Assembly: GCA_030280995.1 (NCBI GenBank) | Contig: JASXTE010000001.1 | Location: 15,099,001 to 15,163,000 of the forward strand | Source: Hemileia vastatrix | Lineage: Eukaryota > Basidiomycota > Pucciniomycetes > Pucciniales > Zaghouaniaceae | DNA: 64,000 nucleotides | Direction of reading: 5' to 3' | Shown here: in pieces, positions 32,840 through 45,047 of the stretch | Layout of the letters: each line of letters opens with the position of its first letter | How positions within the stretch are numbered: the stretch's first letter is position 1 | The notes under the pieces: model-generated | The model's database searches: none | Told to the model about the DNA's origin: nothing | The model's input: the letters and a program-made list of their open reading frames with translations, nothing else | Position numbers and translations under genes: made by a program

Positions 32840-33480
32840 CTTTGGTGGTTTTTATAACAAAATTCACATGGATAAAAATGATCTCAACTCACTCACATTT
32901 GTAATATTCTCATACATTAATCCAAAAACTGGTCTTACTTACCCCTCACCCTCCTCTTCTACAAAAGGCCATGGTCTATACTTTCCAGACCATTGATGCA
33001 TTATTGACTTTGGAACAGGAAATGGAATAATTGCAGGAAATTTGTATTCAAATCTTCACAATCACCAGATGACTAAAGCACTACCTGGCTTAGAATCCTG
33101 TGATGAATTCACACATTTCTGATGTTCATTTCAAATCAATAGGGAGTTGGTCAATAAGATTGATAAGGTAAGAAAAAAGGTGAGGTTAAACAAATAACAT
33201 TAGGTAGAAAGAAAAAGTATGGGGTGTAATATAGGTTGTCAAAATTTATTTTTATTTCACAAATTAACATTTTACAAGTCATATATGATAATCTAATTAC
33301 CTAAATTAATGAACCATCGGCCATTTGTTGTATAATGGTAATCATGAGGAAATATTTTTTTCTCATGGGGTTCATGTATACATTTGTGTTTGATTTAATT
33401 GACTTTGGTCACAGACAATTTCCACTCACATTTTTACTTGAATTGTCATTAAATTAGGTTTGTTAATTATCTTATAAGAC
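32840..33480 (+). pseudogene. H4 TET-like oxygenase relic
   Basis: Keeps NKIHMDKNDLNSLTF with the HxD, KGHGLYFPDH, CIIDFGTGNGII, NHQMTKALPGLESC, FTHF and CSFQINRELVNKIDK, but TGA codons split it after PDH and after FTHF. The region N-terminal to THSGF is missing. The C-terminal exon near 33330-33400 is degenerate. Confidence 0.7.
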
Positions 33481-33524
33481 TTGTTTTCATGTTAATTTAT
33501 GCAATGAACATAAATTTTGGAAAT

Positions 33525-33660
33525 CTATGCCCCTACTTCAATAAAACACAGGGGAGGGTATTGCCATTTTTTTTCATAAATTTTTTTCTTAACTAGAAAA
33601 AAAATGGTGATCCCCACCCCCTGTTATGGTAAATAGCAGGGCAGGGTATTGTCAAAAAAC
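33525..33660 (+). repeat. Minisatellite, two units (H4)
   Basis: CTTCAATAAAACACAGGGG and a decayed second unit, in the same place and orientation as in H2. Confidence 0.6.
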
Positions 33661-33829
33661 AATTAGTGACACTCTAAAGTTCAGGAGAGAGGATTGTTAG
33701 CAGTTCACCCCTAGATTTTTCATGGTGAATCTTTCAAATCTCAGTGAGGAGTGTGTGCCAAAGATTGATTATTAGCCTTAATGCATTCTATCAAGAAAAC
33801 TTTGTAAAAAAAATAAAAAAAACTAGTTA

Positions 33830-35128
33830 TCAAAAATTTTCATTAAGTGTTCAATTTCCTCAATAGATTTATTAGCTTTAACACAATCTCTCAAGAAATC
33901 ATTCTTTTTGAACCTTCTTCAAGCTGATACTTGAGTTTTATTTGATCCAATAGGAAATTGTACTCAAGAGCCTTCTCCTCTTTCTTTATCTCAATTTTCT
34001 TCTCCTCCAAGTCATGTGCCCTCTCATTCCTCTTTAAAGAAATCTAGAATTTCTTCTCCTCCAAGTCTTGTGCCCTATCATCCCTTTTTAAAGAGAGCGC
34101 ATATTGTTTCTTTTGAAAGTTGAGAGTATCTCTTGCAACTTCAACTTTACCTAGAGTGAAAAGTAATATTAACAAAAGAAAAGAAAGGCTCACTTAATTA
34201 TTAAGAGGTATGCTATCACTTACCAGATTCACGTTTCTCCAGAAAATCATCAATGGAAGAAAAAGGGGTTTGTGAAAAAATATCTCTGTTTTGCTTTCTA
34301 TGACTGTTGAAATTCAAAGTAGTTGATGGTCTTTGCTTTTTTTTGGTGGTAACAGTCTCCTCTTCATCATTGATGCTAGCTTCAGACTCACTTGCTTGAG
34401 GATCCTGGGTTCATTCATTGGCCTTTTTAGAAATAAAAAAATAAAACAGCTAGAGAAGAAATATAAACTTACTGGAGTGGGATCATGTTGGTTTATATCA
34501 CCATAAGGATCTATTGGAAAGCTATCTAGATTTGTTGAATTTAGAACAGGGGAGGCTTGAGTGGAGGAAGAGGATGAGATAAGATTTCTTTTGACATCAT
34601 GTTCAGAGATAGCATCTTCACCATCCAACATGTTGGCAGGATTAACATCAGCTCGCTCTCCAAAAATAGCATCCATCTCTTTAAAGTATGGACATAGTGA
34701 ATCAAGTTTATCATCTATGGATTTTATGCCCTTACTGATATTGATGTCAGTAATACCAAAACCAGTAGAAAATGAAAGAGTCTTTGCCTTCTTGTATTTG
34801 GCTTGGTAATGCTTGAAACGTTCAGACATCTGTTTAGGCAAAAGATTAATCCTTCCCTTTGTCTTATTTTGTAATTTATTGGCCATTAGAAGATAGCCAT
34901 TTACTTTTGATGCAGGGGGCCATCCTACTCTAGTTGCATTCTCAGTACCAAAACAAGAATCATAATTAGTTTTTTATTTTTAGCCAGTTGATAAGTATGA
35001 GATGATTGTCTTTTTTTTAGTTGAAAAGTCTTTGATTCCTCAGCTGAGCAGGGGAAAGAGGGAGTAATGGCATTCAAAGAAAAACTGGGTGAAGGCTGCC
35101 TTTGAGAAGATCTATGACAACAAGGCAT
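33830..35128 (-). pseudogene. H4 Myb/SANT-like gene relic
   Basis: Start ATG 35128 (MPCCHRSSQRQPSPSFS). A frameshift after the QLKK stretch and stops near 34970 break the Myb region. From 34886 the frame is good (MSERFKHYQAKYKKAK, GFGITDINISKGIKSIDDKL, DVKRNLISSSSS) to a GTAAGT donor at ~34473. Exon 2 (~34427-34227) has one stop. The coiled-coil exon (~34150-33830) is degraded. Confidence 0.72.
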
Positions 35129-35506
35129 GTTGAGATACTTGAAGATGAAAAGGAGAAGAAAAAAACAGATGGGATGGGGAAGGGTTTTGAACAGAAATGA
35201 TTAGACAGGATGGGAGTGTGCAGCAAGGTAGGGGGGCTGGCACATCTAGAAAGTTGTCCAAGATGTGGCTATGAAAAATTGAGGATAAAAATGTCAGATA
35301 GAGGTGAACATTGACACGTAAAAGGTCTAATAACCCAATGATTAGCAAAAATAATGGTGGAAGATAATTGGGGTATAATGATTTTTATCTGCAATTGATT
35401 TAATTGCAGATTGGTCGGTCAACATTGATACCCCCTAATGTCTGATTCTGGGGAAAAAAAATCATGATCCCTAATTGCAGATCCCTCAACTTTGATACCC
35501 CCTAAT

Positions 35507-36225
35507 GATAAAATGATATCTCAGGCTTTCAAAGGTGTTATTTTCATTGTTCAGAGGTAACTGGTTTGTGATTTGAAAAAGATGGGTCTGACAAAAAGTA
35601 TTTACAAAGAAAATGTTTGTTGTCTAATCATTTTTATTAGCAATTCTTAATCTAGATGCGCATTAATACTTGTAATGGTTGCTTCGATGTGGAAAAAAAA
35701 AAAAAAAAAAAAAAAACATTGAGTGAGGAACACAAGAAAAATGGGGTGGTCACGGGGACTTATTGTCGCGGAGTGCAACATACATCCGATCGCACATGCT
35801 ATTTTTGTTCGATCTCTCTCTTTTTGGGAATAAGCACATATTTAGTAAATGATCCGTCTTCTTTTTATTTGGGTAGATGTTCATGTCTATTACGTGCAAT
35901 TCAATCTCATCGCTACCCTTTGAGCGTGAGCGTGGACCATTTGCTTTTTCCTGCCTTGGTATTCTCGCTCAAATATATCATTAAAATTTGATGTGTCACG
36001 TGACCAGAGACCGCTGCATGTGATCTTAGAAAGAATTGGCAGTGTTTATCAGCTAAATACTTTTTTATTAACAATTTCAATTCGCCCTTGGCGGGCGGGA
36101 CAAAATGCACAATTGAGGGTGATAATCAACCACGATCTGGAAAAATTTGGATGACGCATACACCTATGAAAGCTTAGTGCATCAAAAATTGCTTTTAAAG
36201 ATTTTCTTGTTTATTCAAAAGACAA
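35507..36225. other. No gene; 3' flank of antiporter copy A
   Basis: Contains A24 at 35693-35716 (T24 on the antiporter's strand) ~510 bp past its stop. It is less AT-rich with more CpG than the transposons. No supported ORF. Confidence 0.5.
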
Positions 36226-39200
36226 CTATGTAGATGATTTGTTTATATTTACACCTGCTTGAACGACTAATATTGGGGACGAACTTTGAGAGACAACTAA
36301 CGCACTGACGACATGGCCAAGAGTTTTGATGACACTGGAAGAAGAAGATATATCATAACTTCTATTAATCTTGACATCACTAAAGTTAGTAATGATGGGT
36401 TCTTGGTTTGCCAAAGAGACCCTTTGAGCTAAAATTTCGTCCAGTTCCATGGCATATAATTTTCCACCATCTCTGGAACGACCGGCAACAAGTACGACTT
36501 GTTCAGGCTGTGATTGACGTGCTCTTGAGACCCAATCAATCATTGTCTTTAAAGGGTTGTGCGCTATCACTATTTCCGATCGTATCTTTGATAAAGCTTT
36601 CTGCAAGGGGTTAGTAGCAGAATCTCTATGGATGGCGTAACTAGCGTCCGGAAACAAACTGTACCAAAGCATATTGTCCGCTATTTGTGATTTAAAGTTT
36701 GCATCGAGAAATTCTGCGCCCAGGTTATCTTGATTAGTAGTTGAGAAGCAGTTTGAAACTATTTCTCCATCTTTTTCAGGAATTATGTTAGATTTGTCGT
36801 TAGCCATATGATTGGGGATCTCCAAAATTCTCAAGATGCTTGCGCTTATGCCTTCTCGATGACACAGTTCAACTACCAATTTTAAAGAAGCCCGATCATC
36901 TAGCCCACCCAAAAAAGGAAGAACTAAATGTCGAGCGCCGTTCCAGAGATGGCTGCTACAGGGGGCTGCTTGCTCATTTGAAGGATTATCTATGAATCTC
37001 CAGCTTTGGTCAATAAATAACCCCACGTCATAGGGACAAGATTTGAAAATTGATTGAATTAGAGCAGAGTGGTGGAGGGAAGACTTCATTGAGTGAAAAA
37101 TAGCTTCAAGAAAATCACAAGTGCCTAAATTGAAGCCGTCAGAGCATCGAGGGATAATGGACCAAGGTATTACTACCATTTCAGATAGGTATTCGCGAGC
37201 ATGATTAGAAATTTTCTCAAGGACGTTATCATCAGAAACAGCGCATGAGCTGGAAGATATTACGTTGACGCCATAATCGTGAGAAAAAGTTTTAAATAAG
37301 TTCAATAAGGGATCAGATACAACACCCTTTTCACTCTTACTAGTTATCGAAATATCAGGAGTATGTTGAGCTTCGAGTAAAGGCAAAACTGAAACACTAG
37401 AAGGTGATTCAAATTCCAAATTCCTGCTTTTCAAATCCAGTTTAGGAAGAGAGGGATTTATGGTTGAAACTTTCTTTCTAGATTGGAGAGGTTTTGTGGG
37501 GTATAGTAGCCGAATAAACATCTAAGCCGTACATGCGCAAGAAATGAAGCACCATTAACGAAAGATTGTTAGGAAAAAAATTACTAGTAAGAATACGCCT
37601 CCTGTACAAAATCCTATGCAAAACTTCAACCAACCATTGCACTTGGCAAATTTTCAAGTGTACTGAGGACCAATAAAAACCTACATCGATAGCAATCGGC
37701 GGTTGATTTAATTGTTGGCATGAATTTTTCTGGATCAGCAGAAAGTGACATTGATTCCTTTGAGACTCGGTATGACGGAGGATAAAACAAAAGGGTTAGT
37801 GGTGTTGTCAGAATAGTAGTCTAAAAGGATAAATATGAAAAAGATCAATAAATAATGATAATCTAATTAGCAACCAACAAGCACTAATGGTGATCACTTA
37901 CTATCAGTGCCATCAGTATAAACATGGTGAATATTGGACCGTTCAGTACACCCGCATTGCGAGCAATGTTAACCACGATTACCTAGCAAGGAAACGGTCA
38001 ATGGCATTGTTTGTCAAACAAATAATTAAGGGAAAGAGCCAAAAAATAACCATTTTACCTACCTCGAGTAGTCCTTTACAGATCATCAAGCTACCTACTG
38101 CCCCAGATTCCCTCCAGTCCAATCCACTTAGTCTGCTCACTAGTAAACTAGGAAAGAATTTGGACAGCCCCGCACACTGCCATACACCTCGAAAAATTTG
38201 AGATATTATGACCAAAAAATTAGAAGAAAAAGCCAGAAAGGGAGTGAAATAACAAACTATGATAACAAGAATAGTCCATCCCTATCATTGAAATAGGCGA
38301 AACATTACATGATCCTCGCATGATATGTTTGGGAAAAATTCCTAACTTATAGAAAATCATTACTTACTATGATCGATGGGTCATTGAGCTGACCAAAATC
38401 AGTTGAAAGACCCGAAAGTGTAAAAAATAAGGGTAAGAAAAACCCCATAACCAGATATTCAATTTTGCTTTTCAATTGATGGGCTAATCCACCCTCATGA
38501 GGGATGATGATACCCATTAAAAATGATCCTAGATTCGTTTGGAATAGATAAATTTAAGCAATACCAAATGGGAAAAGGAGAAAAGAACATAATCACCAAA
38601 GATAGCGTGAACTCCAATGACTTGAGTAAACCTGAATGAGAAAGAGAGAGTCATTTATTGGCCACTCAAGCATAAGAAAAACAGAATTAACTAGCCAAGC
38701 ACTGGCCAAGGTCATTACAAGTATCAAGCAAGTGATGAGTGGAGTGGGTCCATCTCTAAAACTTCCGCTTTTTCGTGCAACTTGGTACAAGATCGGCTTG
38801 GTAACAAAGATAACAAAGAGTGTCCACCCTAAAACAACTAACATAATGTAAATGGCTGTGATAGTAGCGCTTGAATTGACTAATGTAACTGCTAATGCTA
38901 ACAAAACCCAACCAATAACATCGTTGGCCACACCTGTCACGTACGTAAGTCATGAAAAACAAGTATGGCTTGATATTAACATCTGAAAAAATGAAATGCA
39001 AACTACAAACCTGCTGCCAATGTAATCGGTGCCAAGGGCGTTTCCAGCATTTTTAAATCAGCTAAAATGCGACACACAAAGGGGAAAGCAGTGATGGAAA
39101 AAGAAACACAGATAAAAATCATTAGATGGCTGAAAGAAACGGAAGCATGATCAATAAATTTGTTGTAGAGTCCCCAGGAAACGCCTGCGCCAACTGCAAA

Positions 39201-39838
39201 GGGAACGATAATTCCAGCCAAACCAACGCCGGCGGCGGCCTTCCAGTTGCGGGTAATCATTTCAAAATCAACTTCCAATCCGGTGATAAATAAAAAGAGT
39301 ACCATGCCAGTGTTGGCAAATAGATTAAGGAAAGGGAGAGACTGGGGAGGAAAAATGGTTTGCGTAAAATGTGGAATATGACCCATTACGGTTGGTCCTC
39401 TAAGAAGGGGGAGGGTATAGATAGATAGAATGAGCGCAAGAAATGGCTGCTGACCAAATTCAACAGGTATATTTACAAGATAATTCCACCAATAACTTCT
39501 GCTATGACCTTTGGTTGTCGCAACTTCCCCAAGAAAAAAGCCAAAACATTGCATAGTGAAAGGATGATTATAACTTGCCTGTAGATAAATAGAACGGTAC
39601 CAATAAGAATACTTGGTTGAGGGAGAAAGAAAAAAGGTGAGCTCTTACGCAAAGAAAAGAACAATAGGCCTATAAATCCACCAGACAAGGAAAATAGATC
39701 AAGGTTAGCGTAAGAGAAAAATAAAAATAAGATGAATGTGTATGTATGTACTGACTCTTTAGAATCAAAAGAAAAGGGATTTTTATGACGCGGATCAAGA
39801 ATACTCTGAGCAGCCACAGGGTTCGTGTGATGGGACAT
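36226..39838 (-). CDS. KHA1: KHA1-type K+/H+ antiporter, copy A
   Basis: Predicted CPA2-family cation/proton exchanger of an internal membrane, for K+ and pH homeostasis. Twelve exons: 39838-39756, 39669-39649, 39578-39477, 39399-39011, 38933-38696, 38631-38597, 38528-38368, 38281-38258, 38176-38063, 37982-37902, 37820-37635, 37521-36226; total 2730 nt, 909 aa, in frame. Residues ~25-475 are the Na+/H+ exchanger membrane domain: KLRQPKVIAEVIGGI, GPTVMGHIPHFTQ, FLFITGLEVDFE, ND pair in GVANDVIGW (~202-203, ion-binding position), WFTQVIGVHAIFG, GLSTDFGQLND, LDWRESGAVGSL. Residues ~479-909 are a soluble C-terminal domain (LVVELCHREG, VVLVAGRSRDGG) as in KHA1 and plant CHX. The intron after exon 5 uses a GC donor. 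Start chosen by match to copy B. Confidence 0.9.
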
Positions 39839-40269
39839 TGGGAAAGATGGTGAAAGATAGATTTAAAGTCTTTCTCTTGGAGCCAGACCAGTCAGTCAGC
39901 CTCACTTCTCGATAACAATTAAAGGTATCTATTGACTTTTTGTAATCACCAACTTGCGATTATCGTGATCAAGCCACACCGTCCGCCTCGTCTTCCCGTA
40001 ACCAGTGAGGTAAGAGAGAAGTGGCACCCTACGGGTTTAGCTGTTGTATTTTGCCGTGAGACACCCTGTAAATTTCTTTCTTGCTTTGATAGCAGTACAG
40101 ACGGGAACGTAGCAGCTGCTTGCGTTAAACGAAAATAGACACTCACGCTATACAAGTCAAAATAGCTATTATCGTGTGACAAAAGTTATTAGGTACGCAG
40201 CTGGGCCCGCCAGCGTATATCATCTAGCCATAGGTCCCTGCAATAAAGTGGGAACTTGCAAGAATATTT
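39839..40269. other. 5' flank of antiporter copy A
   Basis: Upstream region likely to hold the promoter of copy A. It has CpG-rich patches unlike the transposons. No TATA box or ORF is convincing. Confidence 0.4.
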
Positions 40270-41238
40270 ATGCCCGCAATCATTCTCAAAGCTCATAAAG
40301 CCCAGCATCTACATACAAACCCCATCAAAGTTGATTCCAAAAAAATTCAGCTCTGTCTTCAAGAAACTATGGATGTTATCCCGAATATCAAATGGGATGT
40401 TTTTTCCAATGTTTTTCACATCACAAAAGTTGCCAAACATTCAAATGCATTGTGAGTTACAAATTTCTTTTAGTTCTTGAATATGTGGAGAAGTCCTTTT
40501 TGAGCATATTCATCCCTATATCCTACCACTTAAACCAAAACTAACTATGCGATATCTTACATACTCTAATGCAAAATGAATATCTTTACCTAGCTCTCCA
40601 GAGCAGGTAGAACCGTGCGTTAAATCAACAAATTGCGTGTAGTTCAACCCAGCCATGTTTCTTTACAAAATGGGCTAAAATTTCTTAATTTAACTGACGA
40701 TTGGATACATGCTCTTAAAAAAGCCGAGACAATATTATCTGTGATGCCAGCTGACCTTATTCGAAATAAATTTCCAAAGAATCCAGCAGACAAAAAATCA
40801 CTAGCCTACAACAGTTTAATATACCTGCCAGCAAAGAAGTCTATTTACAAAATAGCTATCTTGACTAAAGCAATAAATAATATATCTACCTGTCAAAAAA
40901 AATCAATGGAAAATCGAAAATAAACAACTGGTTGAGCTAATAACAACGCCATATCTCAAAACTACAACACTAGAGTTAATTCGTTTGCTGTCCCAGTATC
41001 CTACCGTCGATAGCAACCATATACATCACCAAAAGGCTCGCAAACTAACGAAAGGATCTTTGAGCTTAACGGAATCTCGTAAAAAGTTAAAAGAAAAAAA
41101 AATCAAACGCCAAATTACAATACAATCGCAATCAGATATCAAGAACTTCATCTACGTATTTACCGTTACTATTCATCATACTGTTATGTTCATATTCAAG
41201 GATAGAAAAGAAATTGAGAAAGAGAGAAAACAACACTA
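40270..41238 (+). pseudogene. Unidentified plus-strand coding relic between the antiporters
   Basis: Three protein-like stretches in changing frames. 40270-40451 (MPAIILKAHKAQHLHTNPIK...) ends at GTGAGT. 40643-40885 contains TDDWIHALKKAETILS and LIRNKFPKNPADKKS. 40926-41150 contains LELIRLLSQYPTVDSN and a Lys-rich end. The last two are offset by one base at an A8 run (40890s), so a homopolymer frameshift or sequencing error is possible. No splice choice by eye joins stretch one to two in frame. No domain recognised. An A26 run (41243-41268) follows directly. Confidence 0.3.
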
Positions 41239-41242
41239 AGAA

Positions 41243-41268
41243 CCAAAAAAAAAAAAAAAAAAAAAAAA
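41243..41268 (+). repeat. Poly(A) run of 26
   Basis: Uninterrupted A26 just after the coding relic and ~80 bp past the stop of antiporter copy B, on whose strand it reads as T26. It could be a retroposition tail or a plain microsatellite. Confidence 0.8.
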
Positions 41269-41345
41269 CTATTAGAATAGCATGCGAATAATAATTAATT
41301 CAATCAAAAAATGTGAAATATAGACAACATGTATATAAATAGCAT

Positions 41346-44300
41346 TCATAAGCCTTTAGATGCTTTACTGAAAACCGAACTAGCGGGTCCTTTTAATTTT
41401 TTACCAGCTTGAATAACCAAAGCACTATTTGAAACTCCAGAAGAAACTAAAGCACTAGCGATATCTCCAAGAGTCTTGATGATATGAGAGCAATTGGCAC
41501 CACCTAAGCTTTGACCCATTTTAGGGCTATTATCATCAGGTGACAAGGACTCTCGAGCTGTAGTTATCTTTCCAGATAAAAGTCGGTTAAGTTCCCCTGA
41601 ATAAGATTCACCGATATTTCTAGAGCGACCTGCCACAACTAGGGTATGTTCAGATTTTGTTTCGCAAGATGTTGAAGCCCAATCAATAATTGAACTTAGA
41701 GGATTAGAGGTAAATACTATTTCAGATCGTATTTTACCTAAAGCTTTCTGGACGATGGGGGAAAGAGAAATTGAAGGATCGGCGCTATTAGCATTAGGAA
41801 AATAACTGTGCCAAAGGATATTATCGGCCGTCTGTGAGTCAACGTTTTCGTCAGCATGACAGACTGTAGTATAAGGGTTGGCATCGTTTTCCCCATGATT
41901 ATCTTGACTACTTATCGAAGAGTTTAGTGACGCCCTTCTTGAATTTTCTACATTAGGTTGATTGATAGATCTCCCCATCGAATCAGGGTTATCAACAATT
42001 CTAATGATCGTTGCTGTTACGCCCTCTTGATGACACAATTGAACCACGAATTCTAAGGAAGCGCGATCATCTTTCCCGCCGACAAAAGGAAAAAATATGT
42101 GGCGATGGCCAACTGAAAGATGCATGTTGCCTGCAGTTACTGGTTTCCCTGAATCATCATGTGTGGAACCCCGTTCAATAAACAAACCAACATCAGAAGA
42201 TGCCTGTTTAAATACAGATTTAACCATGGCTGCATGATGGGGCGAATCTTGCATAGCATTAGAAATAAATTCAAGAGGGTTTAATGTATTTAAGTTGGAG
42301 CTAGTATAGGTGTGAGCGCTTATAAACCAAGGAATCACAATCATATCAGAACGCTCTTTTCGCGCAACACTGACAATTTCTTGGGGAAAGATTTCACTTG
42401 GGGTGATGCACAAGCCAGAAAAAATCAAATTGACACCCGAAATGTTGGCAAACGTTTTGAATATGTTTAGTAGGGGATCAGATGAAACAGCCTCTTCACT
42501 TTTGCTGGCGATCAAAATATCAGAGGTACGTTGGGTTTCGAGCAGACGCAAGACCGAAACACAAGGAGCTGGTTCAGACTGAGGATCCCTGTTCTGCAAA
42601 CCCAAGTCAGGAAGAGGGCTTTTTCCAGGTAAAACTTCACGATTAAAAGGAAAGACATTTGAAGGATGGAGTAATTTGACAAACATCTGATCCGAAAATG
42701 CAGATGAAATGAATAATCATAAGTAAAGCCTTAGGATGATGAACGATTGCACTAGTAGACGATTCAGACTAATCTTATAAGAAAATCCAACAAACCATTG
42801 TACTTGGGAAATGTTCAAGAGTACTGAGAACTATTAAGAATCTGGACCGTTCCCAGTGAGGTATTTTTCCAGGAGAAGAAATACAGGTTTCTTGTCCAGT
42901 AATAGCCAGAGACTCCTTTTTTGAGGCACGGTACGATTCCGGATAAAAGCAGAGTGTTAAAGGGGTCGTAACAACAGTAGTCTACAACCAAAGTTTTAAA
43001 ATAAAAAACAACTGAATAATAATGTTAACCGAATAATTTCAAAGGTGCTTACTCACCACTACTGCCATTAAAACAAACATGGCGAATACTGGAGCATTCA
43101 AGACGCCAGCGTTTCGAGCGATGTTAAGCACAATCAACTGAAGGGCATTACAGAGTTCATTTATGCAAAGCAAAAGGTCAATCAAAGTAACAATAATAAG
43201 AATAAACCCTATATTACCTCAACTAATCCTTTACAAGCCATCAAACTACCTACTGCGCCCGATTCCCTCCAATCCAATCCACTTAGTCGAGCCATTAGCA
43301 GGCAAGGAGTAAATTTGGAAAGTTGTGCGCACTATTATGAAGCATGATGTAAGAGTGGAGTATGATGAGATGATGATGTAAAAAATGACAAAATAGAAAA
43401 GAACTCACAATGATGACAAGAACCGTCCACCCCTAATATTGCAACATATTAAACAATATTTTTTAGTATGATTCTTCAGCCAAAAAATGAAACATCTTAT
43501 AGGTCATAAAACCCATAATTATGTGTGCATAGAAATGGAAAAAATGGAAGAATAAAATACGAACCCAGATGGAAGAGTCGTTTAGTTGGCCCAAATCGGT
43601 TGAAAGCCCAGAAAGAGTAAAGTAAAGAGGTAAGAAAAAGGCCGTGACTAGATCTTCAATTTTGGTTGCTAAATGGTGAGCGAACCCCGCCTCATGTGGC
43701 ATAATTACACCGATAAGAAATGCACCTGAAATGGAACACAATAAACGCTTGTTAGCAATTACATAAGGAAGAAGAAGGGGAAAATGGTAGTAACCAAAGA
43801 TAGCGTGGACTCCAATAATCTGGGTAAACCTGGTTGACAGCAAGATATTAATTTGACAGTAATTTAATTATCAAGGAAGGTTCGCTGACCAAGCACTAGC
43901 AAAGGTCATTAAAAGAACCAAACAGATGATGGGTGGAGTTGGCCCATGTTCAAAGCTCCCGCTTTTTCTTGAGATTTGGTAGAAAAGAGGTTTAATTGCA
44001 AAGACGAGAAAAATGATGAACCCGGATATGACCAGCATAACATAAAGAGCTGTAATGCCGGCGCCAGAATTGACCAATGTAACCGCTAAAGCTAGCAGGA
44101 TCCAGCCAATAACATCGTTGGCCACACCTATTCAACAAACCCTCGAATAAGCAGGTTGATGAATATTAGTGAGTTGACTGGTAGGCACAAGAAGAATTAC
44201 CAACCTGCGGCCAAAGTTGTCAATCCTACATGATTTTTCAGCAATCGAAGATCCGTCAGGATTCGACACAGTACAGGGAAAGCAGTGATGGAAAAAGCAA

Positions 44301-45047
44301 CACAAATAAAAACCAAAAAATGGCTGAATGCAACAGAAGAATGATCAATAAATTTGTTGTAAAGTCCCCGAGAAATTGCCGCTCCAACAGCAAAAGGGAC
44401 TGCCAGTCCGACCAAACCGACACTTGCAGAGGCTTTCCAATGTCGCTTCATTATTTTGAAATCAACTTCCAATCCAATAATAAAAAGAAAGAGAATTAAG
44501 CCAATATTGGCTACTAGGCTGAGGAATGGAATGGACTGAGGAGGGAAGATTGCCTGTGTAAAATGTGGTATGCGACCCATTGCAGTAGGTCCTCTGGAAA
44601 GAAATGAGTAAAAAAGAAACAAATGAGTTAAGATGTTGAAAAAATGGAATCCAGAAAAACATACAAAAGAATCCCTCCAATAACTTCTGCAATGACCTTT
44701 GGTTGTCGCAATTTGCTGAGAAAATGAGCGAGAAGGTTGCATAGAGAAATGATGATAACAGCTTGTCTGTAATTAATCAAAGATGAGGACGGAAATGTGA
44801 GATGCGTGACAAAACAGAAAAAGAACAAGTCCGGGCATGTCTGCGTGCGTTTCAAGGGGCGGCAATTGAGCTTACACAATAAATAGAACAAGAGGGCTGT
44901 AACAAAAGAATGAGAAAGAAAATAGACAAAAGTGAGCGAAGGAAAACAAAAAAGGAAGGAGATCACTTACTCAGTAGAATCAAAAGCAAAAGGATTTTTG
45001 TGATGTGGATCGAGAAGACTTTGAGCAGCGACTGAATGGTCCGCCAT
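41346..45047 (-). CDS. KHA1: KHA1-type K+/H+ antiporter, copy B
   Basis: Tandem paralogue of copy A. Twelve exons: 45047-44971, 44896-44876, 44766-44665, 44593-44205, 44127-43890, 43829-43795, 43725-43565, 43432-43409, 43331-43218, 43137-43057, 42981-42796, 42686-41346; total 2769 nt, 922 aa, in frame. Exons 2-11 have exactly the lengths of copy A, including a 21-nt exon 2. Membrane domain residues ~25-475: KLRQPKVIAEVIGGI, GPTAMGRIPHFTQ, FLFIIGLEVDFK, ND pair in GVANDVIGW (200-201), IGVHAIFG, GVIMPHEAGFA, GLSTDLGQLND, LDWRESGAVGSL. C-terminal domain ~477-922: LEFVVQLCHQEG, TLVVAGRSRNIG, SKASKGL end. Exon 5 ends in a weak GTCAGC donor where copy A has GC. Likely exchanges K+ (or Na+) for H+ across an endomembrane. 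About the length of yeast Kha1. Confidence 0.92.

Larger units (their letters stand above)
29823..35436. mobile_element. Harbinger-like element H4, nested in H3
   Basis: 5614 bp, termini AGGGGGTATCAATTTTCAGG and TCAACATTGATACCCCCT, flanked by AAT (29820-29822, 35437-35439). Order as in H2: transposase (+), oxygenase (+), Myb gene (-). The H3 sequence on either side rejoins to match the uninterrupted H2 end. A subterminal hairpin TATCCACTAGCCC-CA-GGGCTAGTGGATA lies at ~29907-29935. Confidence 0.88.
24415..35503. mobile_element. Harbinger-like element H3, interrupted by H4
   Basis: Left end AGGGGGTATCAAAGTTGA at 24415 with AAT before it; right end TCAACTTTGATACCCCCT finishing at 35503 with AAT after it (35504-35506). 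H4 occupies 29823-35436. Opposite orientation to H2: Myb gene (+), then oxygenase (-) and transposase (-). Without H4 it is ~5.5 kb. All three genes are broken. Confidence 0.85.

Noticed and set aside
35656..35991. ORF through the A24 run
   Set aside because: Lys-run translation of a homopolymer in the 3' flank of the antiporter.
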